From assembly GCF_000004825.1 (NCBI RefSeq), contig NW_008805064.1, positions 2,604,001 through 2,668,000 on the forward strand: a stretch of DNA of 64,000 nt, read 5' to 3'. Made by a program: the position numbers and the translations under genes. Every line of letters starts with the position of its first letter. Position 1 is the stretch's first letter. Source of the DNA: Heterostelium album PN500. Taxonomy: Eukaryota; Evosea; Eumycetozoa; Acytosteliales; Acytosteliaceae. Shown here one piece after another: positions 47,901-60,264 of the stretch. The notes under the pieces were generated by a model. It did not search any database. It was given only the letters and a program-made list of their open reading frames with translations, and had not been told where the DNA came from.

Positions 47901-50900
47901 CCTATCTCAACAACGTTGTTCAATTCCCAACAGACAGATCATTCATACTCCAAGTTGATTTTGACAACATCAAAGAAAGTGGTTGTTTATTGGTAACACC
48001 CGTTGGAAATAAACAATCAATTGCCTGTGCACTTCCGCCACCAAACTCCAAAGATTTGGAAATAAGACCATTGAAATATTTAATTGGACAAAAAACAATC
48101 ACCACTGATATATCTATTGAATTTAAAGGTGACTATTTCTTATAAAATTAAATACAAACATATTTTTAATACTAATTTAATTTAGTTCCTAGAATCATAA
48201 GTGCAACTCCATTATTTGGATCGAAATATAATGATGATTTATTAACAATCACTTATACCAAAGGAGATATTCAATTCATTGAAATTCGACTCATTAAATT
48301 ATCTGGTGTTACCATCGTTCTACAATCTTGTACTGTTGAAACAGCAGTACCTGGAACTACTAATCAATTCCAAATGACCTGTACAAAGCCACTTGGAAGA
48401 GATAGCGGAAACTATTTGATTCAAGTTATCGATAAACAAACAAAAATGATTTACTCCTTAGAGAGAATCTATTTTAATAACTATGGTAATTACTTAATAT
48501 AAATTTTACCAACATTTAATAATAACGTTAATAATAATTTTTACTATTTCAAAAATATAAAAAAAGGTATTTCTTGTTTGGGACAAGCAGATGGACCAGT
48601 AAATCAGTATAATAACAAACCAGTTTCATGGTGGTTCACCTATAAGCTAGGAAAAAGAGGTACTTTTGATCAAAATGATTATAATAGTTATCTCTATATG
48701 GATGAATCAACTGATTCAATTGTAATGAAAGAGCATCTGACTCCGATTAGTAAGAAATATGGAGGTGTTCAACAACAATTCGACAGAAATCAAAAACTAT
48801 CTCCACTTGCAGCTACTTTTAAACAATTGGATGCAACCAACACCTATTATTATTTGTAAGTAAAGTTTTATGATTATTTATATAATATTAACACTATATA
48901 AACATAAACAATACTAGCTGGAATGATCAATATGGTGCAAGAGACTCAGATGGTGCCCGTGGTAATGAGAAATCAGCAGATAATTATGCACATGCTAAAG
49001 GTATTTATAATTTATGATAGTAATAATATCAAATTAATTAAGATCATTATTAATTAAAATAACATTTGTGAAGGATTTATCATATATGATATTGAAGATG
49101 GTGTTGCCAAAGGAATTCACGTAACTCACTCTAATCCAGTCTTTCCATCTCTGAATGGAAGATTCTATGACCATTTTGCCGCTGCTCCATCCTATCCATC
49201 GAAATGGCTTGGTAAAGCTGACAACGGACAAAATTTCTTTTGTTATAACTTTGAAGATCTCGGCAGTGTTGTTGACGATATGGTCAAAACCGGTGTATTC
49301 TTGTTGGATCCAGTCGATGGAAATAGAGTACCAGACAATACTATAATGTGTCGTGGAAATATTCCTTGTGTCGATCTCTACAGACTTGGCAACAGACTTT
49401 CTATACTTTCAAGATATCAAACCTATATTGATGTAAGATTTAAATTGTTTTTAATTAATGACTTATTGGAAATCCAAAAACACTAACTTATTCAATTGAA
49501 TTCAATAATAATTTGTAAAAAAGGGATGTACAAATAGAATTAGAGATATATATGATAGAAGACTGGATGAAATAGCAAGAGCAGTCAATGACCAATCTTT
49601 TATTAATAAATTAATTGGCAATCGATTGACACTTGCTCAGATACGAACATTGAATATCAATCATCCACCTCAACGATACCAAAATTTGGAAAATCATTGC
49701 TATTGGATGTCGGAGAGTAAAATCAAAGGAATTCAAAGACCATCAATTACCAAAACACTAAAGTCATTCCCAAAACCAAATATCAATATTCCCAACGATA
49801 TCAGAGATAATGTGTTTGCAATCGAATCTGGCAATGACTACACATTAGCTAATCCATTGATTCCATGGGAGATAGTAAACAAAGTCGGGCATTTAAAATA
49901 TGATGGTGTTGATATTTTTGAAGTGATTGCAACACTCTATTACAAAAGAAAATTCTTTGTACAAACATGGAACAGTATGTAATAATATTTTATTCAACAG
50001 GAAAACGTTAACGTTAAATTTTATTAATATTATTATTATAAGCTGGTTCCTCACAATTGCCAGTTTATCAAGTTTTACCATTAAATCAAATCACTCATCT
50101 TCGTAAGTTTTCCAAATTATAGAATTCACCTAGTTAAGACTTATTAAATGAAAATTATTATCTTTTTTCAAACTTCAGAGTTCAATGATGATTTAATGAG
50201 ACGAAGAGATTCTCAAAATAATTTGTTGGGAACAAGTTGGCCTAGACCATCATATTCTGGAGCAGGACAAGATCACTCGAAATTTATGATTGATGCTTTC
50301 CCATATGAAGTTGAAAATGCTGCCATTTGTTTTGGAGATGGAAATCGTCACAATAAACAGGTAATTATAATTTTATTTATATTTTTCATGAACAACAAAC
50401 ACTTAATTAATAGTTATAAATTGTAGCCTGAGAGAGGTGGTGGTGCAGTATGTTTCGAAGATGATCAATTGGTTCGCCAACTCTTTAGTTTTATTCGAGG
50501 TTATTCGATCAAAACTCATGGAAATGAAGAAATTAATAAATACAAAGATGGAAGAATCTTTAGTCATTTGGTCGACCAGAATATTCGAATAGATGTCCGC
50601 AACTTTATTGGAGATGTGAAGCTTGCCGTAAAAAGAGGAAATGGACATCCTTTCATTCCTGAAGTGCCGATTACTAGACACATAATAAACGGTCCAGTCA
50701 ACACAATGAAACAGATCGACACCCAAATCCGAGTGGTAAGAACAATATCTCCATTTCCAAACGATGCAGCTTCTCCAAATCTAGAAGAGGTATCTGTACT
50801 CAAACCGTACGTCGCTCAGTACCTTTGGACGCCTGTTGTACCACCTGCATCGGAACCACCAGGTAGAAAATCAGTAAAAACATACGCTGAAGCTACACAT

Positions 50901-53900
50901 ATGACACTTGAATATCTTTCAATGGATCCAGTTGGATTGACAATCAATTCAATTGATTCACTTCAATTGTGTGGCAACGATCTTACCTCTGCAATAGATA
51001 ACCAAATGAGACAGTGTCTTGATGATAATCCCATATCAACAAGAATCACTTACAACGGGGTCAATCCAACTTTTGCCAATGATAATCAAATTGTGCTTGC
51101 TCATCAACAGTATTTTACGGCTAGTGACAGTAGATCCTATATCTTGGATTCAACAACCAACTATGAATTTGGAATCACTTCATTCATTCCTAAATTCAAA
51201 AGTACTATAGCAGATGTAACTTCAAGATTCAATATAATCATTGATTCAAGCATAGTTCCAATTTCACAATACAACTATCCGTTTATCTACTACAAACAAA
51301 CTGTTTCGATCCAAAAAGATATTACATTGGTCTATTTTCTCTTGACTCAAAAGATTATGAATCATGAGAAATACACAACCATCTCAAAAAACAACGACCA
51401 ATGGGGAAATGCAGTGATCATGGTTATTTCAAAGTTTGTTCATACCCTAATCAACAATCCAATGAACCCAATACCATCACCTGATTTTTCATCATTTTCA
51501 TTGATAGTACCAATAACTACAATAAATGATATCAGTATTAAACCGTAAGTTTAAAACATATCAACCGCCAAGATTTCAAACAACATAAATACTAATATTT
51601 ATATTTAGTAATGACAATGATAATGATTTTACAAAAGTTGCTTATTTAATTTGGAAATTAATGACCCAACAAGTAAATCCATTATCTTTTTCTGATATTT
51701 TGGCAGATCTTGATCTCTTTAAATCAACAACTACTGTTGATTTATATGAGAGATACAAACCAAAGATCAATCCACCAGATCCAAATATCGAGAAACTATT
51801 CAAGCCAGCACCAGCTATAGGAGTGACTGGTACTCGTTCTTCCAAACTTGGAGCACAAATCAAACAAGCAACATCTTCTCAACTTGCCGCACTATTAGAA
51901 TCTACTCTGATCGATCCAAAGGATATTTTCGATTTGGATTCTCACGAAACTAAACAGCTCTCGGATTCATTGGATATGTGGGCAGAAAATAGAATGATTT
52001 CAAGCCTTTTTGGATCATCACATTCAAATGAAATCAAATATCTTGATGAATTTTACAGAGTGTCATTGAAAAATGGTCTTTGTCCACATTATTCAATCAA
52101 TAGTATCACGCACTATCAAATTTGTAGAGCAATGTCAATCGTAGAATTCACCAACATCATCAGATATACACAACAGTCATTGAAATCAGTGAAATATTCA
52201 TTTGGTGAATTGGAATATTCCTTTTCACCAATGTCAATAAATTTCAAATCAATCTTTTTGGACACCAATTCTTTTGATGGAATATTGATTGCATCCATCA
52301 ATTCAAAGCTCTGTGATATCAAACTTATCAGACAATCACAACTTAGGAATATTGAATCAATAGATATTTGTAAAATTCCAGTTATCAATAATATTATTCC
52401 AAGCAACACCAGCAATAATAATTTAATAACAATCAATGGATTTAACTTCTATCCAACAACACAAATCTCTATTTCCTCAGAATATCAATGTTTATCACAA
52501 CAATTCCTAAACAGTACAAATATTGTTTGTGAAATGCCAGATCTAATGGATAACAACAATATTGTTGTTAGAGTTGATAATGTTGTCAATGACCAATCAT
52601 CGTTCTATGTCACAAACAAATGCCCGATCATCAATGATATTGTGATTCAGACTACCGACGAATTGCTTTCATCTTTGGGTGGTGACATTATTGAAATCAA
52701 AGGAAATTATTTTGGAAATTCTTTGTTGAATACCCAGGTTTTCTTTGAACATCAACAATGTTTCATCATAAAAATTGAAGATACATCCATTCAGTGTGTT
52801 ACACCACCACATTTTGGTATAAATATTCCAATTCGCATTAAAACAAGAAATTGTCCAAACATTCAATCAAATGATCAAAGAATATCGTTCTCCAATCCAA
52901 CTATTAGTACTGGTCAATCCATTGACTCGTTCAAATTCCCTGGTGATTCAATTTTGTTAAGTGGATCGTTTGGTTCATCTCCTCAGTTATACTTGGAAGA
53001 GAAACTATATTCATTTGAACTTATCAACGCTGAAACAATCAAATTTACCATTCCAAACGACGTTTTAATTCCTTTCAGTGCGCTGCCTTTGAAAATAAAG
53101 TGTAGAAACTCACAGGCAATTTATTGGTTATCTTTGTCATCAGGCTATTTCGCACCAAGATCTATCCCTCTTATAGTTCCAACTAAAGGAATGGATGTAA
53201 TATTCGACGGTGATTCATTTGGACTATCATCGAGTGAAATCGACAACATCACACTCAGCAATGGTGCAAAACTCATTGGATGTCACCGACACCAATACTT
53301 TATGGAATGTTCAGTACCTCCAGGAATTGGTTCAATCCTCTCTGTAACCGTAAATATCAAATCAGCTCTATACAATTTCAATGAAATTAAATCACCATCA
53401 AACTATATATCCTATGAGCACCCGTCGATTGAAAATTATATTATGGATAGTACAAAGATTACAATCAAAGGTAGAAACTTTGTTCCTGTTGGAGTTTCAC
53501 CTTTGGCATCAAATATATATTTTAGCAATACCCAAACCAATTGGATGATATGTCAAAATACTACGTTTGTTGATGATCAAACAATGGTTTGTAATCAAAT
53601 TCCAACACTCGATTACCAAACTCAATTCAATACCTATGTGAACGTAGGTGGTCAAACTTCAAACATCATCTCAGGAAAAGTTACATTTGTCCAAGGATAT
53701 GTTTATTTGGACTCTAATTTCAACAATGCCAAAGATTCCAATGAACAGATATTTACAAATTGCAGAGTTACACTATCGATCGATTCGATTGACAAATACG
53801 TTGCATCCTGTGACACCAAAGGATATTATTTTTTTACTTCAATTACCCCTGGAATATATGAATTATCAGCGAGCATTAACAGCGCAACCAAATATTTCAT

Positions 53901-56900
53901 TATTATATCAACTTCAATGCTAAATGTTTCCCAATCACAGTTCATTCAACAGGATATAGGTGCAGTTGAAGATACTGGATATAATTGCTATGCAACTTTT
54001 AATTCATTGACATCACCTTATAAATTGACGTTACCTTATGGTGCATATGATCTCTCCTATTATGAATGGTGTAGTGGTTTAGATGTTTGTAAATACACAA
54101 TTTCAAATGTCGTAAGTTTTTAATATTTTTTTAAATATTTTTAATCAAATTATTAATGTTGATATTTTTATTTCTTTAGGTAATGAGTAGTTCTGATTGT
54201 ACTTGGAATATTCTTTCCAATTCAAAAATATCAATTACTTATTGTAAGTAATAACCTTAATTTGCTAAGAAAACAAAATAATATTAATATTTTTAAATTT
54301 TTAATATAGCATCTACGATAACATTGAATTTTAAGAGAGATAATTTGGTACCACCAGGTTTTGATTCGACTCCATTTAGTGATTCATCTATTTCAGCAGA
54401 GATCAGATTCTCTTTCTATCAGAAACAATACATCTTCAAACAATACAACCAGGATTCTCAAATTATCTTTAGAGTTCCAGTAGTCAAGTCAATGGTGAAT
54501 ATTCAAACTGCCAATCAAACACAAATTTCAGTACTCAACAACTTTGCAATAACAGCTCCCAGCACAATGACAATTCCTATATTCATTTGGAAAAATACAC
54601 AAATTTTACCAGTGGTTTTATATGATAAATCCAATGGACAAGGTTCTACACTAACACTCCCACCTGGTTATCATAATGAATATACACTCAATCATCTTTC
54701 CTGGGTATCAAGGGCAATGTCAATCTCGATCCCTCCTCAATATCTTGTCCACATAGATCACGACATTGTTACTGGTGTTCCAACAATCTCTTATTCTGGG
54801 GATCCCTCAACACAATTTGTCAATTTTATCAATGTAATAAGTAAAACTATTGAAATTTCATATAAATGTAAGTTTTAAATTAGAATATTAAGAGGCTATC
54901 CAAAACTAATTATTTTTTCAAAAAAAAGCAATGTTTGACAGATTAAGTTTTACAGGTGGATACCACTCGTTCCTTAATACCTATATTGATCAAACATTGA
55001 TCCAATTTTTAATTGGTGGTAAGTCAAAACTCTTAAAAATTATTAAAATATTAAAACCAATCTAATTAAATTATCAATATAAAGATGATCAGTTAATGTG
55101 TACAAATACACAGTGTTATTTCACATCAGATGTTGGACCAAACGTTGTGAATATCAAGTACAATGGAATTAAAATTTACACCAATTACACAGTAACTTAT
55201 ACAAGTAAATATCTTCCTCAAAACTTTATTCTTGTTCAAGTAATTAACTAATATATTTTTAGGTCCTTACGGAGATCTTAATCAATACCCATACCTCGAC
55301 ACAAAGAATGCTACCAAGGACAGATTGAAAATTAATCAGTACCTACAAGTCAAAAATGGATCCACTGTTATTTCACAGATTTCATTTGATTCAAACGGTT
55401 TGTCGGTAATATCAGTAGGTAGTGCTTTACTAAGAATTACACCATTGATGTACTCAAGTTCATCATGCATCGGTGAAGATCAACTGGTATTCAGAGATGG
55501 TGTACTATGTATTTTCACAGTTAGAAACAACCAACAATATTGTACGAGATGGTGTCTGAATAATGAAAATCTCAAGGCCAGATATCTAAGATTACTACCA
55601 TATGGAATCGTTCTCCAAAATGAACAAATGGAAGTGATCTATGTAAAATATCAAGCGGATAACATAGCCAGTGTTGTCAGCCAAGATTATAAGAGAAGAT
55701 TTATCAATCCAAGAGTTTATTCTACCGTTCAATTGGATAACCAAAATCCCAACAACAATACGCTTTATGCCTATGGATCGGGAAGTCCATCAGTTCTCAC
55801 CAATGGAATACACTACATGATATTGGACGCCTCGTTTTGCCAACTTAGAATTTATAGTGATATGAAATTTGGAGTGGGATCACAACTATTGTTTATATCA
55901 AGCTATGTTGTTGCACCGGGAGTTCCAACAACCAATTGCAAATTGAATTTCGGTTTGGATGGAAATCTTTGTGCTACGACACCCGATGCCACTAAAATAG
56001 TGTGGTGTGCATACACTCAGCAACTTGGTGGTCGGTACTTTGGATTGCCACCCGCATACACTTCATCTCAAATCGGATTCTACATGACCAACTCCAAAGG
56101 TAGAATGGTATATGGAAGATTTGCTAATCTAATGGAGACATCGGAATTGAAAATGATTCCAGGAAGTTTCATTGTCGAGTCCACCCAAGAGTTTTATCCA
56201 GACATCGAAGACAGAAAGATCAATGTAGGTGCGTTTATAACGAATGGAGAGTCTTATCTCAGACTTGAAAGCAATGGTCAACTTAAACTCTACGACTCCA
56301 ATCCCTACAATACTATTGGTTCACCGCTACCAAAGGTAATGTGGAGTTCATTTGTAGCGTTTTCAGCACCATACAACGGTCCTATGTACGCCGAATTGAG
56401 ATTATCATCAATCACTATTTGTACTCCAACTTCAACGTTTTCCGGTGGTAAACTGGCAGTAACCAATGCCTTTGCTTCAGTGCTGCATTTAAGTTGGATG
56501 GCAATGAACAAAGAGAATGACTGGGGACTTTTATTCCTAAGTAGTGAAACCAAGATTATCAGTGGTCATCTTCCAATACCTGGTCAAATTAACAACTTTA
56601 TCCCGGTCAATACTATAACAAAAGATTCGTTTGAAAACGATTACGTTAGATTCAGATTAAATAGCCAACCAGGAATAATCGATCTTTATCACCTCCAAAC
56701 CAATTTAGTTGTTTGGTCAAGTCTTACCACCAACATTCCAGCGAGATCATCGTGCGCCAATTATAAATCAGACTTTTTAAACAACTCTACACTCCCACAA
56801 CTCTGTCTCTACACTTCGATAGGATCACCCGTCAACTGTAACTACTCGGGAGCCTACTGGTGCCAACAATTCTCACTAGGTACAACATACCTTCAAACAG

Positions 56901-56992
56901 CTTCATCCATTCCCGAACTAATAGCAACAAAAGATGACGGAAGAATAACATGGACTGCCAACTCTATAAAATACGCTAAACTGACAAAATAG
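44952..56992 (+). CDS. giant secreted DNase II/IPT-TIG/SdrD/lectin protein (plus member of pair)
   Basis: Twenty-one exons: 44952-45351, 45441-45725, 45820-46119, 46184-46480, 46554-46841, 46908-47222, 47295-48128, 48186-48485, 48567-48855, 48918-49000, 49074-49432, 49524-49974, 50043-50102, 50179-50360, 50427-51544, 51609-54111, 54180-54243, 54310-54867, 54929-55018, 55085-55204, 55263-56992; 3541 aa, all in phase. Order: signal peptide (MKEIKIVLLFLTLIVLPSAL); seven or eight E-set/IPT-like units to about 1005; a complete DNase II domain about 1007-1512 with SWWFTYKLG, YAHAKGF, IHVTHSNPVFP, QDHSKF and NKQPERGGGAVC; a region shared with the minus partner; IPT/TIG repeats about 2110-2540; an SdrD-like unit (GYVYLDSNFNNAKDSNE); a crystallin-like module; and bulb-lectin-like repeats about 2965-3541. 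DNase II is an acid endonuclease using the two His of HxKG and DHSK, both present. The donor at 48129 is GTGACT, weak but required by phase. No membrane anchor is seen. Confidence 0.85.
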
Positions 56993-57229
56993 AATCAATA
57001 ATAATAATCATCGTTGATCGTTACTCGACTTTTCATTTAAAATCGTCGAAAAACACACACCGCTGTGTCATAAATTTCCAATAAAACAATGTTTTTTTCT
57101 TATTTTTTTCGTCTTCCAAAAACGTTAATCGATTATTTAAATAAATAAATATGATATTATTATTATTACTGTAACAATAAATAAAGTTAACTTTATTTTA
57201 TCAATAATAATAATAATAATAGGCTGAGA

Positions 57230-58555
57230 ATGAAAGATATCAACTTTATTTCTAAATCATGTAATGATACGTATATTTATCATAATGAAGTGGTCAGAAT
57301 CATGGCTGATTTCAATCATTCTTTGAATTTGATATCATTGTCAGATTCCGACATACAACCACACGAACAACAAAACGATAAAGATAATTTACAACAACAA
57401 GCAACAAATATACTAAATAAACAATTCAAAAATTGTAATCAACCATGTTTCACAGAATATAGATCGTTATCTATTTATTCCGATAATAATAATAATAGTA
57501 ATAGTATCGATATTATTCAACATTTTAATGAATCACAATTACAGACATTACCTGTAAACACATTACTTCTTTCTAAATATAATCGATTAAAAGCATGTTT
57601 ACATATTGATCTTTATTACACTCTAGACGGTAGAGTAATAGAGAAACTACATACTTTTATCGATGGTATTATAGATGTAAATAACGATAACAACACAACA
57701 ACAACCTATATTGAAAATATAGAGTAAGTTTAACCATTTATTTGTTTCATTAGTAAAAGTTATAATATCTAATAACTATTCTCTAAATCTAGATCTATTT
57801 TCAAGTCAAAAACTAAATCGAATGGTGTAAAAAATAACTTTATTACGAGTGGTAGATATCATTGTTATTTAGAGTTATCAGAGATACTGAGGAATCATAT
57901 GTATTCTGGTTTATTCGAGATACATATTACTGTGAAGAATGACGTCGACGATGCAGGTAATGACATTGTCGAACATTTCAAAGATGTTTGTAAAACTATC
58001 GGTTGTAAACCAGTGCTCATAGAGTTACCTAAAGGTGAACATCCAACGCAGCTGATGACCTCTTTCTATCACCGAGCCGAGTCACTCGCTCACATACAAC
58101 GACTGGCCTATCGTCAAGCACAACAACTGATAGACCAACGATTTACTATCACCAGAATCAAAGTAGAGATTATGTTCTCCGGTGAGGGTGTTCCGCTTGG
58201 CGACGACCAGCAATCACTCGACAAAGTATCATCGGAGAACTACTTTGAATTTCATATCAAACTGACGCTGCCAAGCGATTATCACGATTATTCGGAATTG
58301 AATACGATAGTAGCGAGACACAATGCACATCTATCAAAGAACGCATTCAAATCGAGTGGTGGTGAGCAACAACGATTCGTAACGATGCGACTCTATCACA
58401 CCGGTAAACAATCGGCGGAACACAGATACCTCGCCTGTGTGGACGACCTCGAACAACACCAATACACTATTACCGCTAAAATGAGAGAATACTCAATATA
58501 CGACTCCAATGTACATTTAGATAAAGGTTGGATTGAATATTCAACAACAAAATAA
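57230..58555 (+). CDS. unrecognised conserved-looking protein with internal two-fold repeat
   Basis: Exons 57230-57723 and 57793-58555 join to 418 aa. The first 165 residues are polar and Asn/Gln-rich. The C-terminal 220 residues look like a well-folded domain made of two related halves: LFEIHITV followed by HRAESLAHIQRLAYRQAQQL and FTITRIKVEIM, then YFEFHIKL followed by RFVTMRLYHTGKQSAEHRY and YTITAKMREYSIYDSN. The beta-alpha-beta rhythm suggests a duplicated ferredoxin-like fold. The strand GWIEYS closes the protein. There is no signal peptide or membrane helix and no catalytic motif I know. Codon use in the C-terminal half is more GC-rich than in the N-terminal half, as expected for folded domain versus low complexity. 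An internal ATG at 57302 is a possible alternative start. Confidence 0.7.
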
Positions 58556-58706
58556 TATTTATAACAAAAATAAATAAATATTAATATATTATTATTAATT
58601 AAATAAATCAATAAAAAAACAGTTTTATTTTCTTAGAAAATTTAAATGCTTACGAAAAACCACGCAAGTTCAGGCTGGTCACACATCAACAAAATTCTTT
58701 TTAAAC

Positions 58707-58730
58707 AATGAGTACTAATTAGTACTCATT
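58707..58730. repeat. 24-bp perfect palindrome
   Basis: The half-site AATGAGTACTAA followed at once by its reverse complement TTAGTACTCATT gives a perfect 24-bp palindrome in the 232-bp gap between the two-fold-repeat gene and the FNIP gene, 58 bp upstream of the FNIP ATG. It contains two AGTACT words. It could be a dimeric factor site in the FNIP promoter or a cruciform/terminator hairpin. Confidence 0.7.
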
Positions 58731-58787
58731 AAACTTTGAACTATTATTCTATTTATTTATATAACTTTAAGATTTGTTGTTATTAAA

Positions 58788-60173
58788 ATGTCAATATTAA
58801 ACTTATCACATTTTTTAATTCAAAAAATAATTTCATTATTAGATAGTAATATTGATAGAATATGTTTGATATTCAGTTGCAAACAGTTTTTCAGTGTAAA
58901 AGATAAGATATTGTACTTTAATCATAAGTACATTACTTGTACAGATTCAGAACTTTACTATCACTCGATATTCAAACTGAAATCATTTAAATCTATTTTA
59001 ATTCAATCCATTATTAATCAATCAAATGGTGTAAATAGTTTATATATTTCACATGATATCTCTGATAGGTATATAAGTCCAATTGATTTAGAATCAATAA
59101 ATGATATTGAAGATAAAGGTAAGAATGCTTTATTTATTTTAAATATACTATAAACAAATTAATTTAAACAATATTTTTGTTCAGATCATTTAACAGAGTT
59201 AAAGATTAATTTTTATTATAAGTCAATTGAAACTAAACTAATTCCACACAATTTAAAGAAATTGATTCTTGATAAATTCAATCAGAATCTTAAAAAAGGT
59301 GATCTATATCTAGACCACCTGGAATATTTGAATCTTGGACCTGCATTTTCATCGATGATCGAAGATGGCAGTTTACCACCAAATCTAAAGTATTTAAATT
59401 TAGGTGGTATAGTAGAATTCCCTACTTCTCTACCAGATGGAATTGAATATCTAGAGTTTGGAAATAGATTCAATAAGGTGATTGATGTGAAGCTACCAAG
59501 TCATTTGAAAACAATGATTTTTGGTCAGCTGTTCAATCAGTCACTTGAAAGCACTGTATTTCCACCAACGCTAAAGCGAATAGTGTTTGGATACTACTTT
59601 AACGAAAAGATATGTCAGTCTGCATTGATAAACTTGGAATCCATTGAATTTGGAAATAACTACAATAAATCATTTACGAGATGTGGTTTGGAGTTACCAG
59701 AGACATTGAAAGAGATTATTGCTAGTTTCAAATTCTATCGGGCAAATCGTTATTCCAATATCCCAACGACAGTCAGTACACTAACTTTAAAAACAAGATA
59801 TAGAACACTAAGTATTAGAAGAGGTGAAGGTGGTTTCTTCACCAACGACCATGTACTGATGCTTAATGATCTTTCTGCTGGTGGACTTATCAATACGATT
59901 CAAGCCGATGAGATTCTCATAGATCAAAGTGAAATCCTGTTGGAAATGGATCAAATGGATAGACAATTGCAAATAAAACAAGATAGAGGTATAACAGAGG
60001 ACCTGGCGCTTCCTGGTGATCAATGGTTTGACCAAGTCGGTGATGGTTCTGATATCGACGACCACGATGATTTCTTTTCGAATGTAGATTTAGATTATTA
60101 TATGCCTCTTGGAAACAATAACAACTATGATGAAGATCTTGATATGGATGAATCAATGGATAATGATTTATAA
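58788..60173 (+). CDS. FNIP-repeat, F-box-like protein
   Basis: Exons 58788-59118 and 59185-60173 join to 439 aa. The N-terminal 45 residues (LNLSHFLIQKIISLLDSNID, then CLIFSCKQFFSVKDKI) are the F-box-like start usual for dictyostelid FNIP proteins. FNIP/LRR-like units follow: FNQNLKKGDLYLDHLEYLNL, LPPNLKYLNLGG, LPDGIEYLEFGNRFNKVI, LPSHLKTMIFGQLFNQSL and FPPTLKRIVFGYYFNEKI. The C-terminal 50 residues are strongly acidic (Asp/Asn-rich). The family is greatly expanded in social amoebae; members are presumed ubiquitin-ligase adaptors or binding scaffolds, but functions are mostly unknown. Confidence 0.85.
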
Positions 60174-60264
60174 AAACAAAAAAAACAAACTATTATTTCC
60201 TTTTTTTTTTTTGTATAATTTAAAAAAATATTATAACAAACAATAAATAAAATATTTTATTATT

